Assembly (NCBI GenBank): GCA_020847535.1
Contig: JADLBU010000100.1
Coordinates: forward strand, 1-64,000
Direction: 5' to 3'
Origin: Phycisphaerales bacterium
GTDB taxonomy: Bacteria; Planctomycetota; Phycisphaerae; Phycisphaerales; UBA1924
DNA length: 64,000 nt
Of the stretch, positions 8,930 to 17,272 are shown in pieces (position 1 is the stretch's first letter; each line of letters starts with the position of its first letter). The translations under genes and the position numbers were made by a program. The notes under the pieces are model-generated. The model made no database searches and had not been told where the DNA came from. It was given only the letters and a program-made list of their open reading frames with translations.

Positions 8930-10861
8930 ATGGGCATGACGCTCGACGACATGATGGAGATGACACAGGCACAGCTGGATGACGTGTACAAGGCAGCGCA
9001 AGCGGGGGAGATCCCGGAGGGGGACACCGACGGGACGGCGATCGTGCTGCCGGGGTCGATGCTTGTGGGTGTGATCGCCACGGTGGCCCGCTGGCTGGGC
9101 TGGCAGGGGAAGGTGTTCGATGGCCGCAAGGGGATGTTGATCAACAAGATCTCGATGCTGGGGATCCACGGGATCAAGGCCAAGGTCTACAAGCAGGCGA
9201 GCTGGCTGGATGGCAAGGAATGCATCGTCATCGACTACTCGCAGACATCGGTGGTGGCGCGGAAGGTGCGTGATGAGATCCGGGAGGTGTCCTCGGGGCT
9301 GTACCTGGGAAAGGTGTACTGGGGCAGGAAGCGACTGATCGACTTTGCGCTGGTCGCAAAGAAGCGCCGCAAGCCGCTCCTGCCGATCAACCTGTGCCGT
9401 GTGTTCGTTCTGGCGCTGCTGGCGGCGGTTGTGTATCTGGGGTGGCGATTCAACAGAGATTCGCCGGTGACGTACTCGGATCCGGTCGAGCATTTCAAAT
9501 ACGGCTCGACGGGGGGGGAGCGGGCATCGGGGATCCCGCTTGCGATCTGGCACGCGCTGCCGACGCTGTTTGCGCATCACCTGCCCGGGCCTGAGAAGGA
9601 CACGTACAAGGCGTTCGGGTTCATCTACGAGAAGGGGCCGGATGGGAAGGAGAGGGACCTGCCCATCGGCGTCTCGCAGCGCAACGTCCAGGGGGTGGAT
9701 CGGGTTTTCCTGAACTGCGCTGTCTGCCACACGGGGACGGTGCGCGAGACGCCGCAGGGGGAGCGGAAGATCTACGCGGGGATGCCGGCGAACGGGATGG
9801 AGCTGGAGGCGTTCGAGAACTTCCTGTTCGCGTGCGTGGATGATCCGCGGTTCAGCGCCGACCGTGTGATGGCGGAGATCGCCAAGCAGCCCGACGGGGG
9901 GGGGCTGGACCTCATCAACAAGGCAGCGCTGCGGCACTACGGGATCCCGCTGATGCGCGACCGGCTGATGATGGTGCGGAGTCTCTTCAAGTTTACGGAG
10001 CGGGAGCCGGATTTCGGGCCTGGGCGTGTGGATACGTTCAACCCGTCCAAGGCGCTCCTTGGGTTTCCGATGGACAAGATCCCGGAGCGTGAATGGATCG
10101 GGATCGCCGATTTTCCATCGATCTGGCTGCAGGGCCCGCGGAGCGTGGGGAACATGCAACTCCACTGGGATGGAAACAACACGGAGATGGCCGAGCGCAA
10201 CAAGAGCGCTGCCTACGGGACGGGGGCATTCCCGCCGACGCTGGATTACGAGGAGATGGGCAAACTCGAAGAGTGGCTCATGACGGTCGAGCCGCCGGCG
10301 TACCCGTTCGGGATCAACAAGGAGCTGGCGGCGTTGGGTGAGAAGGTGTATGCGAGCCGGTGCGCTGATTGCCACGGCCGCAGCGGGCGAGATTTCACGG
10401 GTTCGCGCGTGGGCAAGGTGACGCCGATCGGGGAGATCGGGACGGATCGGGCACGGCTTGATTCGTACAGCGCGGAGCTGTGCGCGGACCAGAACACGCT
10501 GTACGCGGGGGAGCCGGCGCGGTTCAAGCACTTCAAGAAGACGTTCGGGTACGCCAACCAGCCGCTGGATGGCCTGTGGCTGCGGGCCCCCTACCTGCAC
10601 AACGGGTCGGTGCCGACGCTTCGGGATCTGCTGGAGACTTCCGACAAGAGGCCCGCGGCGTTCTATCGCGGGTACGACGTTTACGACCAAGCACGAGCCG
10701 GGTTTGTTTCCACGGTTGCCGAAGAGGGTGGGCGTACGTTCTTCCGGCTGGACACCTCGATCCCCGGCAACGGCAACAAGGGGCACGAGGGGGCGGCGTA
10801 CGGGACGGATCTTTCTCCGCAGGAGAAGGATGCGGTTGTCGAGTACCTCAAGACGTTTTAG
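8930..10861 (+). CDS. Diheme cytochrome c with N-terminal DUF4334/GXWXG-like domain
   Basis: ATG at 8930 is preferred; GTG at 8861 overlaps the upstream stop but adds a low-complexity leader. Residues about 1-130 form a soluble domain with WLGWQGKVFDGRKG, INKISMLGIHGIKAKVY and IDYSQTSVVARKVRDEIR, a pattern like the GXWXG/DUF4334 pair. A transmembrane helix follows (LCRVFVLALLAAVVYLGW). The cytochrome part carries CAVCH (263-267) and CADCH (478-482) and ends with APYLHNGSVPTLRDLL. The cytochrome half closely parallels the next gene (YGSTGGERASGIP versus YGSLGGESDRGIP), which indicates tandem duplication. The soluble domain lies on the cytoplasmic side if the helix orients in the usual way. Confidence 0.8.
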   Translation: MGMTLDDMMEMTQAQLDDVYKAAQAGEIPEGDTDGTAIVLPGSMLVGVIATVARWLGWQGKVFDGRKGMLINKISMLGIHGIKAKVYKQASWLDGKECIVIDYSQTSVVARKVRDEIREVSSGLYLGKVYWGRKRLIDFALVAKKRRKPLLPINLCRVFVLALLAAVVYLGWRFNRDSPVTYSDPVEHFKYGSTGGERASGIPLAIWHALPTLFAHHLPGPEKDTYKAFGFIYEKGPDGKERDLPIGVSQRNVQGVDRVFLNCAVCHTGTVRETPQGERKIYAGMPANGMELEAFENFLFACVDDPRFSADRVMAEIAKQPDGGGLDLINKAALRHYGIPLMRDRLMMVRSLFKFTEREPDFGPGRVDTFNPSKALLGFPMDKIPEREWIGIADFPSIWLQGPRSVGNMQLHWDGNNTEMAERNKSAAYGTGAFPPTLDYEEMGKLEEWLMTVEPPAYPFGINKELAALGEKVYASRCADCHGRSGRDFTGSRVGKVTPIGEIGTDRARLDSYSAELCADQNTLYAGEPARFKHFKKTFGYANQPLDGLWLRAPYLHNGSVPTLRDLLETSDKRPAAFYRGYDVYDQARAGFVSTVAEEGGRTFFRLDTSIPGNGNKGHEGAAYGTDLSPQEKDAVVEYLKTF

Positions 10862-10898
10862 CGACGGATCGGGGGCCGGCCCCGGAGAGGATCAGCTC

Positions 10899-12341
10899 AT
10901 GTCGCGTACGTGGAAAAGACGCCTCAAGCTCGCGGGTCTCGTGCTGGCCGTTCTGATCGTGATCGGCGGGGTGATGGTCTGGTTCAGGGTCTTCCGCGAG
11001 GTGCCGCAGCACTTTGACAGCGCTGATGAGGCGTGGAAGTACGGCTCGCTGGGGGGCGAGAGCGATCGCGGGATCCCGTACTGGATCTGGATCGTGATGC
11101 CGCGCATCTTCGGGGACAAGCTGCCGGGGCCCGGAGGGTGGAAGTCGTTCGGGCTCGCGTGGGAGGAGGGGCGCGAGATCCCGATCGGGTTCTCGCTCAA
11201 GACGGTGGGGTTCCCGCGGATTACCAACAACTGCGCGCTGTGCCACACCGGCAGCTACCGGCTCGCCGAGGACCAGGCGCCGCACTATGTCTCGGCCGGG
11301 TCTTCGCAGACCGCGGACATCCAGGGGATGCTGCGGTTCATGAGCGACTGCGCGAAGGATCCGCGATTCAATGCCGACACGATCCTCGCCGAGATCGACA
11401 TGGTCCACAAGCTGGACATGTTCGACCGGCTGCTGTTCCGCTTCGGTGTCATCCCGATGATGAAGGATGCCCTGCTCGAGCAGGGCAAGCGGTTCGAGTG
11501 GATGAACTTGCCCGGGCATCCGGACTGGGGTCCGGGGCGGGACGACCCGATGAACCTGACCAAGTACTTCATGACCAGTCTGCCGGTGGATGACACCGTG
11601 GGGCAGACGGACTTCCCAACGGTGTGGGCGCTCAAGGGCCGGCGCGGCCGGCCGCTCAACCTGTGCGGGGAGACTCCGGTGCTGCGCTCGGTGGTGATCG
11701 ATTCGGCGCTGGGGCTGGGGGCGGCGGGGTCGGGGTTCCTGAAGCGGGCCGATGAGATCACGGAGTACCTGGAGAATGCACCCGCGCCGGCGTGGCCGTA
11801 TCCGGAGGGTCCGTACGCGATCAAGAAGGAGCTGGCGGCGGCTGGGAAGGCGATCTACGCCGCCCGGTGCGCGGAGTGTCACGAGCCTGGGGCCGCCAAG
11901 ACCGGGCTTCCGGCGGACATGGCCGAGCTTGGGACCGACCGGGAGCGGATCGATTCGTGGTCGCAGGCGGGGGCCGACCAGGCGAACGCGGCAGTGAAGG
12001 AGCTTGGGATCGATCGGCCTGGGATCAACAAGACCGAGGCGTACGTCCCGATGACGCTGGAGGGAGCCTGGATGCGTGCCCCGTACCTGCACAACGGATC
12101 GGTGCCGAACCTCCGGGAGCTGCTGCTGGCGCCGGAGAAGCGCAGCAAGGTCTTCCATCGCGGGTGCGACATTTACGACCCGGTGAACGTCGGGTACATC
12201 ACCAGCGGGCCGGATGCCGAGCGGCTGGGGTTCCGGATGGATACCTCGCTGAAGGGCAACGGGAACGGGGGGCACACCTATGGCACCGACCTTTCGGACC
12301 AGGACAAGGCCGCCCTGCTGGAGTACCTGAAGACGCTCTGA
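10899..12341 (+). CDS. Membrane-anchored diheme cytochrome c, paralogue of the upstream gene
   Basis: ATG at 10899 follows GGAGAGG; the open frame extends far upstream but overlaps the previous gene in another frame. The anchor is LAGLVLAVLIVIGGVMVWF. Heme motifs are CALCH (112-116) and CAECH (324-328). The C-terminus has APYLHNGSVPNLRELLL and GHTYGTDLSDQDKAALLEYLKTL, almost the same as the end of the preceding protein. The three genes probably form one operon and a joint periplasmic redox system of unknown substrate. Confidence 0.8.
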   Translation: MSRTWKRRLKLAGLVLAVLIVIGGVMVWFRVFREVPQHFDSADEAWKYGSLGGESDRGIPYWIWIVMPRIFGDKLPGPGGWKSFGLAWEEGREIPIGFSLKTVGFPRITNNCALCHTGSYRLAEDQAPHYVSAGSSQTADIQGMLRFMSDCAKDPRFNADTILAEIDMVHKLDMFDRLLFRFGVIPMMKDALLEQGKRFEWMNLPGHPDWGPGRDDPMNLTKYFMTSLPVDDTVGQTDFPTVWALKGRRGRPLNLCGETPVLRSVVIDSALGLGAAGSGFLKRADEITEYLENAPAPAWPYPEGPYAIKKELAAAGKAIYAARCAECHEPGAAKTGLPADMAELGTDRERIDSWSQAGADQANAAVKELGIDRPGINKTEAYVPMTLEGAWMRAPYLHNGSVPNLRELLLAPEKRSKVFHRGCDIYDPVNVGYITSGPDAERLGFRMDTSLKGNGNGGHTYGTDLSDQDKAALLEYLKTL

Positions 12342-12606
12342 AATAGTTTTGTGCGCAGGTGCAAGATTCCGGTGTGTGGGGCGGAAGTCCTGCCGAACAC
12401 GGCTCGGAGTCACCGGGTCGTCCTTCGGGAGTGCGTGTTACGTGAATTCAGCCTCCTCCTGGTTTCCCGGATCGAAGGATCCTGGGTCGGGCCCAAAGCA
12501 GATCCCGACTCGTTATACTGCTCCTCTGCCGATTCGGGGCTCTCGGCGAGCCCGCGCGCAATCGGCTGGCGAGCCGGCGCGAGATTCGACCGGTGTGGAG
12601 CGGTTC

Positions 12607-13221
12607 GTGGACAAACCAAGGCCGCCAGCGACCGTGACGACGACGGCGATGCTTGATGCGCTTGGCGTTGCCAACGACCAGGGCGCGTGGTCGGATTTCG
12701 TGGGGCGGTATCGGCCGGTGCTGATCGGCTTCGGTCGGACGTGGGGGCTGCGAGAGAGCGATGCAGAGGATGTCGCCCAGCAGGCGCTGACGGAATTCAG
12801 TCGTGACCTGCGGGCGGGCAAGTACGTGCGTGGCCGGGGGAGGCTTCGGGCATGGCTGATGGGGATCGCTCGGCACTGCATGATCGACCTCCAGCGGCAG
12901 CAGGTGCGTCGCAAGGAATGGCGAGCCGACTCGGTGATGGTCGAGAGCCTCGACGATGAGCGGATCAGCGCGGCGTGGGATGAGGCCCAGCGGGCGACCA
13001 TCCTGCAGCAGGCTCTGGAGATCTTGCGCACGCAGACGCGGATGAGCCCCGTGACGCTGCGGGCGTTCGAGCTGGCGGCGCTGCGCGGGGTGCCGACGGC
13101 GGAGGTCGCCCGGCAGTGCGGGATCAGCGAGGCGGAGGTCTACGTCGCCAAGAACCGCACGGTCGCCAAGCTCCGGGAGATCGTCGAGGAGCTTCAGGAT
13201 GCCTACACGCGGGAGGAGTGA
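12607..13221 (+). CDS. ECF-type RNA polymerase sigma factor
   Basis: GTG at 12607 with GGAG just upstream gives 204 residues; the open frame continues upstream without a recognisable domain. Region 2 is seen in ESDAEDVAQQALTEFSRDL and GRLRAWLMGIARHCMIDL, and region 4 in LRAFELAALRGVPTAEVARQ with a helix-turn-helix. Its stop overlaps the kinase start (TGATG), so the pair is translationally coupled. In planctomycetes such sigma/kinase pairs are common, and the kinase or its zinc-finger-like N-terminus is thought to control the sigma factor. The target promoters are unknown. Confidence 0.88.
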   Translation: MDKPRPPATVTTTAMLDALGVANDQGAWSDFVGRYRPVLIGFGRTWGLRESDAEDVAQQALTEFSRDLRAGKYVRGRGRLRAWLMGIARHCMIDLQRQQVRRKEWRADSVMVESLDDERISAAWDEAQRATILQQALEILRTQTRMSPVTLRAFELAALRGVPTAEVARQCGISEAEVYVAKNRTVAKLREIVEELQDAYTREE

Positions 13222-16193
13222 TGGATCCTTCGGACCCGCCCGCGCCATGCCCGGATCAGGTGCAGATCGAGCGGCTCGCGGCCGGTGAAGATGTCGGTGA
13301 GGCGGTCGCGGAGCATGTTCGCGGGTGTGCGACGTGCCAGGCTGTTCTGGCCGAAATCAAGGAACGCGAGCGTTTTCTCGATCAATTCGTGAGTCTGCCC
13401 AAGACGGTGTCGATGCACTTTGGCACGGCGGATTGGGGCGCAAGAGATCCTGAGGCTGAGGGCCGGGCCCGTTCGATCGGGCCGTACTCGCTGGTGAGCA
13501 TCCTGGGGGAGGGCGGCTTCGGGCAGGTGTGGCTCGCCAAGCGGCTGGATCCGTTCGTGCAGCGGGTGGCGATCAAGGTCATCAAGCTGGGAATGGACTC
13601 GGCGGCGGTCATTGCGCGCTTCGAGCAGGAGCGGCAGGCGCTGGCGATGATGGATCATCCCAACATCGCGCGGGTGCTTGATGGTGGTGTGGCGCCTGAG
13701 GGCGGATGGGGTTCGGGTCGGCCGTACTTCGTGATGGAGTACGTGGATGGGGCGCCGATCACGGAGTACTGCGATCGGCGCAACCTGGGTACGCGTGAGC
13801 GGCTTCAGATCTTCCTGGCGGTGTGCGATGCGGTCGAGCACGCGCACATGAAGGGGATCATCCACCGGGATCTCAAGCCGTCCAACATCCTGGTGATGGA
13901 TTCCGACGGCCGGGGCGTTCCCAAGATCATCGACTTCGGGATCGCCAAGGCGATCGGCGGGGCGCTGACGGAGAAGACGATATTCACGGAGCAGGGCCAG
14001 TTCATCGGCACGCCGGAGTACATGAGCCCCGAGCAGCTCGAGCTGGGCCCGCGAGACATCGACACGCGCACCGATGTGTACTCGCTGGGGGTGCTGCTGT
14101 ACGAGCTGCTGGCCGGGGCGCGGCCGTTTGACGTCATGCGTCTGCGATCCGCGGGGTTCGAGGAGATTCGGCGCATCATCCGGGAGGTCGATCCGCCCAA
14201 GCCCAGCGCCCGGCTCACGACCATGAACGACCTGGACGCCGGGGAGATCGCGCATCGTCGAAAGACCAGCCGGCATACGCTGGCGCGGGAGCTCAAGCGC
14301 GAGCTTGACTGGATCCCGCTGATGGCGATGCGAAAGGATCGTCGCAAGCGGTATCCCTCTCCGGGGGACCTGGCGCGCGATGTGCGCAACTACTTGGAGG
14401 GCCGGGCGCTGCGCGCCGGGCCCGAGAGCGCGGGGTACTTGATCGGGAAGGTTGTGCGGAGGCACAAGGTCGCCTTTGGCGCCGGCGGGCTGGCGCTGTC
14501 GGGGCTGGTCGGCGGTCTGGTGTTGGCGCTGCTGGGGCTGCAGCGTGAGCGGATCGCGCGGCAGGAGGAGTACGCCCAGCGGGTGCTTGCGGAGGAGTCG
14601 GTGGTGTTTCTGGAGGATGCGATCGGTGCGGCAAGCCCCATGCTGTTGTCGCGTGAGCGCCCGCGCACGCTGCAGGAAGTCATCAATAGCGCGCTGCGGA
14701 AGCTGGAATCGGGCGGCCTTGCTCGTCAGCCGATGACCGAGGCGCGGCTGCGGCGGGTGATGGGAGCGGCGTTCCTGGGAATCGGCAACACGGACGAGAG
14801 CGTGCGGCAGTTGCGGCTGGCGGTGGACAAGCAGCGGTCGCTGCCGCACGGGGATCCATCGGCGCTGGCGCAGGCGGAGGTGCTGCTCGCCGACTCGCTG
14901 ATCGAAGTCAATCAGGCGGCAGAGGCGCTGGCGCTGGCGCGAGCGTTGATCGACCGGCGGACCAGTGAGACCGGCGGCGTGGATGTGATCTGCGGGGAGG
15001 CGATGCTGACAGTCGGGTGTGCGGAGTACCAGCTGGGGAATCTGGCCGAGGCCGAGGCAGAATTGCGCAAGGCGTTGGCGCTGCTGCGCACCGTGGCGCC
15101 GGGCTCTGAGCAACTCGGACGGACGCTGGAGAAGCTGGCGGTGCTGATGGGGGAGCTTTCGCGGCCAGGCGAGGCCGATGCGTTCGCCACGGAGGCGATC
15201 GAGGTGTTCCGCAAGCTTCTGGGTGATTCGCACCCCTATGTCACGACGGTGATGAGCAACCGGGCAAGGGGCATGCTGGCGCGCGGGGAGCTGGAGAACG
15301 CCGCAGCGCTGATCGACCGGGTACTGCGCGTTGAACGCGAGTCAAACGCGGGAGATCCCGGCATCGCGATGACGCTGCTGCTGCGGGCATCCTTGGAGCT
15401 GCGCCGCGGCCAGTTTGATGCGGCGGAAGCGACGGCGAAGGAGGCGGCGGCGCTTCGGGAGGCGATCAAGGGTGGGGATCCGGTTGACCTTGCCGAGTGC
15501 CTTATTTGGGTGGGGCGTGCGCAGCGGTCGGCCGGGCGAGTCAAGGAGGCGGTCGAGTCATTCGAGCGGGCGCTGGAGCTGATGCGCCCGTACGCGATGG
15601 ATCACGCATTCAAATTCCGAGTGCTGCTGTGGGATGTGGGCCTGGCGAGGTCGGCGGTCGGCAAGAACGCGGAGGCCGAGCGGGCCTTGCAGGAGCTTGA
15701 GGCGTACGAGCGCAACTCGGGGAGCGGCATGCTCGCATCAGTCCTCAGCGATCGCGCAGGGCTTCTGCAGCGACTCAAACGGCCGGTGGAGGCGGCGGCG
15801 GCGGCCGAAGAGGCGCTGGCGGACCCGTCGCTGCAGGGACCGAGGCGAACGTCAGCGCTTGAGGTGCTTGGTCGCGCACGGCTGTCGACAGGTGACCTGA
15901 TCGGCGCGGAGAGCACGCTGCGAGAACTGGTGGAGGCGAGATCGGCCTCCGAGGGCGCTGCATCGGTGCAGACGTGCGTGGCGCGGGCACTGCTGGGGCG
16001 GTGCTTGTACGGGTTGGGGCGGCGGGATGAGGGGATTGCGTTGCTGCGCGCGGCGATCGATGGGATGGGAGATGAATCGGCGAGAGGACACCTCCGAGAG
16101 ACGATCGAATGGCTGGCGGAAGGGCTGGAAGCCGCGGGGAAGACGGATGAGGCAGCCGAATGGAGGGCGAGGGCTCAAGGACTGGGCCCATGA
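13221..16193 (+). CDS. Transmembrane Ser/Thr protein kinase with zinc-finger-like N-terminus and TPR tail
   Basis: The 990-residue product begins with an anti-sigma-like zinc-binding stretch (EHVRGCATCQAVL, about 35-47). The kinase domain (about 88-380) has GEGGFGQVW, VAIKVIKL, IIHRDLKPSNILV and IIDFGIAK, so the catalytic Lys, Asp and DFG are intact. One membrane helix (about 415-440, VAFGAGGLALSGLVGGLVLALLGL) separates it from a long extracytoplasmic or helical tail of TPR-like repeats (about 500-980). The start overlaps the sigma-factor stop by one base. It probably phosphorylates or sequesters the co-encoded sigma factor in answer to a signal sensed through the TPR tail. Confidence 0.92.
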   Translation: MDPSDPPAPCPDQVQIERLAAGEDVGEAVAEHVRGCATCQAVLAEIKERERFLDQFVSLPKTVSMHFGTADWGARDPEAEGRARSIGPYSLVSILGEGGFGQVWLAKRLDPFVQRVAIKVIKLGMDSAAVIARFEQERQALAMMDHPNIARVLDGGVAPEGGWGSGRPYFVMEYVDGAPITEYCDRRNLGTRERLQIFLAVCDAVEHAHMKGIIHRDLKPSNILVMDSDGRGVPKIIDFGIAKAIGGALTEKTIFTEQGQFIGTPEYMSPEQLELGPRDIDTRTDVYSLGVLLYELLAGARPFDVMRLRSAGFEEIRRIIREVDPPKPSARLTTMNDLDAGEIAHRRKTSRHTLARELKRELDWIPLMAMRKDRRKRYPSPGDLARDVRNYLEGRALRAGPESAGYLIGKVVRRHKVAFGAGGLALSGLVGGLVLALLGLQRERIARQEEYAQRVLAEESVVFLEDAIGAASPMLLSRERPRTLQEVINSALRKLESGGLARQPMTEARLRRVMGAAFLGIGNTDESVRQLRLAVDKQRSLPHGDPSALAQAEVLLADSLIEVNQAAEALALARALIDRRTSETGGVDVICGEAMLTVGCAEYQLGNLAEAEAELRKALALLRTVAPGSEQLGRTLEKLAVLMGELSRPGEADAFATEAIEVFRKLLGDSHPYVTTVMSNRARGMLARGELENAAALIDRVLRVERESNAGDPGIAMTLLLRASLELRRGQFDAAEATAKEAAALREAIKGGDPVDLAECLIWVGRAQRSAGRVKEAVESFERALELMRPYAMDHAFKFRVLLWDVGLARSAVGKNAEAERALQELEAYERNSGSGMLASVLSDRAGLLQRLKRPVEAAAAAEEALADPSLQGPRRTSALEVLGRARLSTGDLIGAESTLRELVEARSASEGAASVQTCVARALLGRCLYGLGRRDEGIALLRAAIDGMGDESARGHLRETIEWLAEGLEAAGKTDEAAEWRARAQGLGP

Positions 16194-16284
16194 ATCAGCC
16201 GCAAATAAGGTATTGCGGCAACGTAAGGGTTCGGATAGCGTATTGCCTGGACGTGTCAGACCGATTGTCATGGATGGAGGGGAG

Positions 16285-17196
16285 ATGATGAAGCGTTGTA
16301 TTGGAATTCTTGCCGTGGGGGCCGCATCATCGATTTGCCAGGCGCAGGCCACCGCGCCCCATCAGACCATTCCGCCGACGGAGCCGATCGATATCTACTT
16401 CGACTTCGCCACGGCGACGTTCACGTTGAGCGTTCCCGAAGATAACCCGTTCTACAAGGCGAAGCCTCCGGGGATTCCGGTCAAACTCGGTCCCGAGCCG
16501 ATATGGCCCCCTCCGCCACCGCCTCCACCACCGCCGCCTGCGGGGGGAGAGCCCGGCGGGATCATCGTTGGCGACGATGCCCATTGCGGGTTCCCGGATG
16601 ATCACGCCGGCAATGTGACGCAAGTGGCGTTTGTCTTCAGCACGACGCAGTCGATGAGCTACGGCGTGGTGACGATGTATGCGAACGATCCGGCCAACAC
16701 CGAACTGCCGATGTTCGCCGGCGGCGCAGCGCCGCCGCACACCGTGATCGAGATCCCGCCGATTCCGTACCCGGCGGGTGTGTACCGGCTGCACATCTAC
16801 AACCTTGATGTCCGGATCCCATCGCCGCACGCGTGGGTGGGTGTCTCGCTCTACAACGAAATTGAGATGCCGATCCTCGGGATCGCCCACGAGATCAGCG
16901 AGGAGAATGTCGGCACCAGCGAGGATGAGTTCGCCTGGACGGGCTGGGGGCCGTATGAGCCTGGGCTGTACTACTACGGAGAGGGAGGCCCGAGAGGTGA
17001 CATGATTCTCTCGCTGCACGGCACATCAGGGTGCGCGGCCGATGTTGATGGTTCGGGCTTTGTCGATATCGAGGATTTCATCTTCTTCATCGGCGGATTC
17101 GAGGCCGGTACCAGCGATGCGGATTTCGACGGATCGGCGTTCGTTGACTTCGAGGACTTCACCGATTTCGTGCTGGCGTTCGAGGAGGGGTGCTGA
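16285..17196 (+). CDS. Secreted protein with polyproline stretch and dockerin-like C-terminus
   Basis: ATG 16285 (or 16288) follows GGAGGGGAG. Signal peptide: MMKRCIGILAVGAASSICQA. A run of about eleven prolines (near residue 75) separates a short N-terminal part from a beta-rich domain. The last 50 residues contain two calcium-loop-like repeats, DVDGSGFVDIEDF and DFDGSAFVDFEDF, ending EEGC. This tail is typical of exported Phycisphaerales proteins and may anchor them to the cell surface or a scaffold. The function of the middle domain is not recognised. Confidence 0.75.
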   Translation: MMKRCIGILAVGAASSICQAQATAPHQTIPPTEPIDIYFDFATATFTLSVPEDNPFYKAKPPGIPVKLGPEPIWPPPPPPPPPPPAGGEPGGIIVGDDAHCGFPDDHAGNVTQVAFVFSTTQSMSYGVVTMYANDPANTELPMFAGGAAPPHTVIEIPPIPYPAGVYRLHIYNLDVRIPSPHAWVGVSLYNEIEMPILGIAHEISEENVGTSEDEFAWTGWGPYEPGLYYYGEGGPRGDMILSLHGTSGCAADVDGSGFVDIEDFIFFIGGFEAGTSDADFDGSAFVDFEDFTDFVLAFEEGC

Positions 17197-17200
17197 GAAG

Positions 17201-17245
17201 CGAGGCATCGAGGCATGAGGCATCTGGGCATCGAGTGAAGATGCT
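17201..17245 (+). repeat. Short degenerate tandem repeat (GAGGCATC-like)
   Basis: Four to five imperfect copies of GAGGCATC/GGCATCGAG fill the gap between convergent genes. Such short sequence repeats recur at 19840 and 31546 with other units. Confidence 0.4.
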
Positions 17246-17272
17246 GGGATGCCATGCGCAAAAGGTGCATCG

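Noticed and set aside
8477..10786. 769-codon minus-strand frame across the cytochromes
   Set aside because: Arg/His/Pro-rich shadow; the plus strand has heme motifs and conserved ends.
13431..13441. GATTGGGGC resembling the 22-bp element
   Set aside because: Ninth base differs, it lies inside the kinase coding sequence, and no CGC stands at the right distance.
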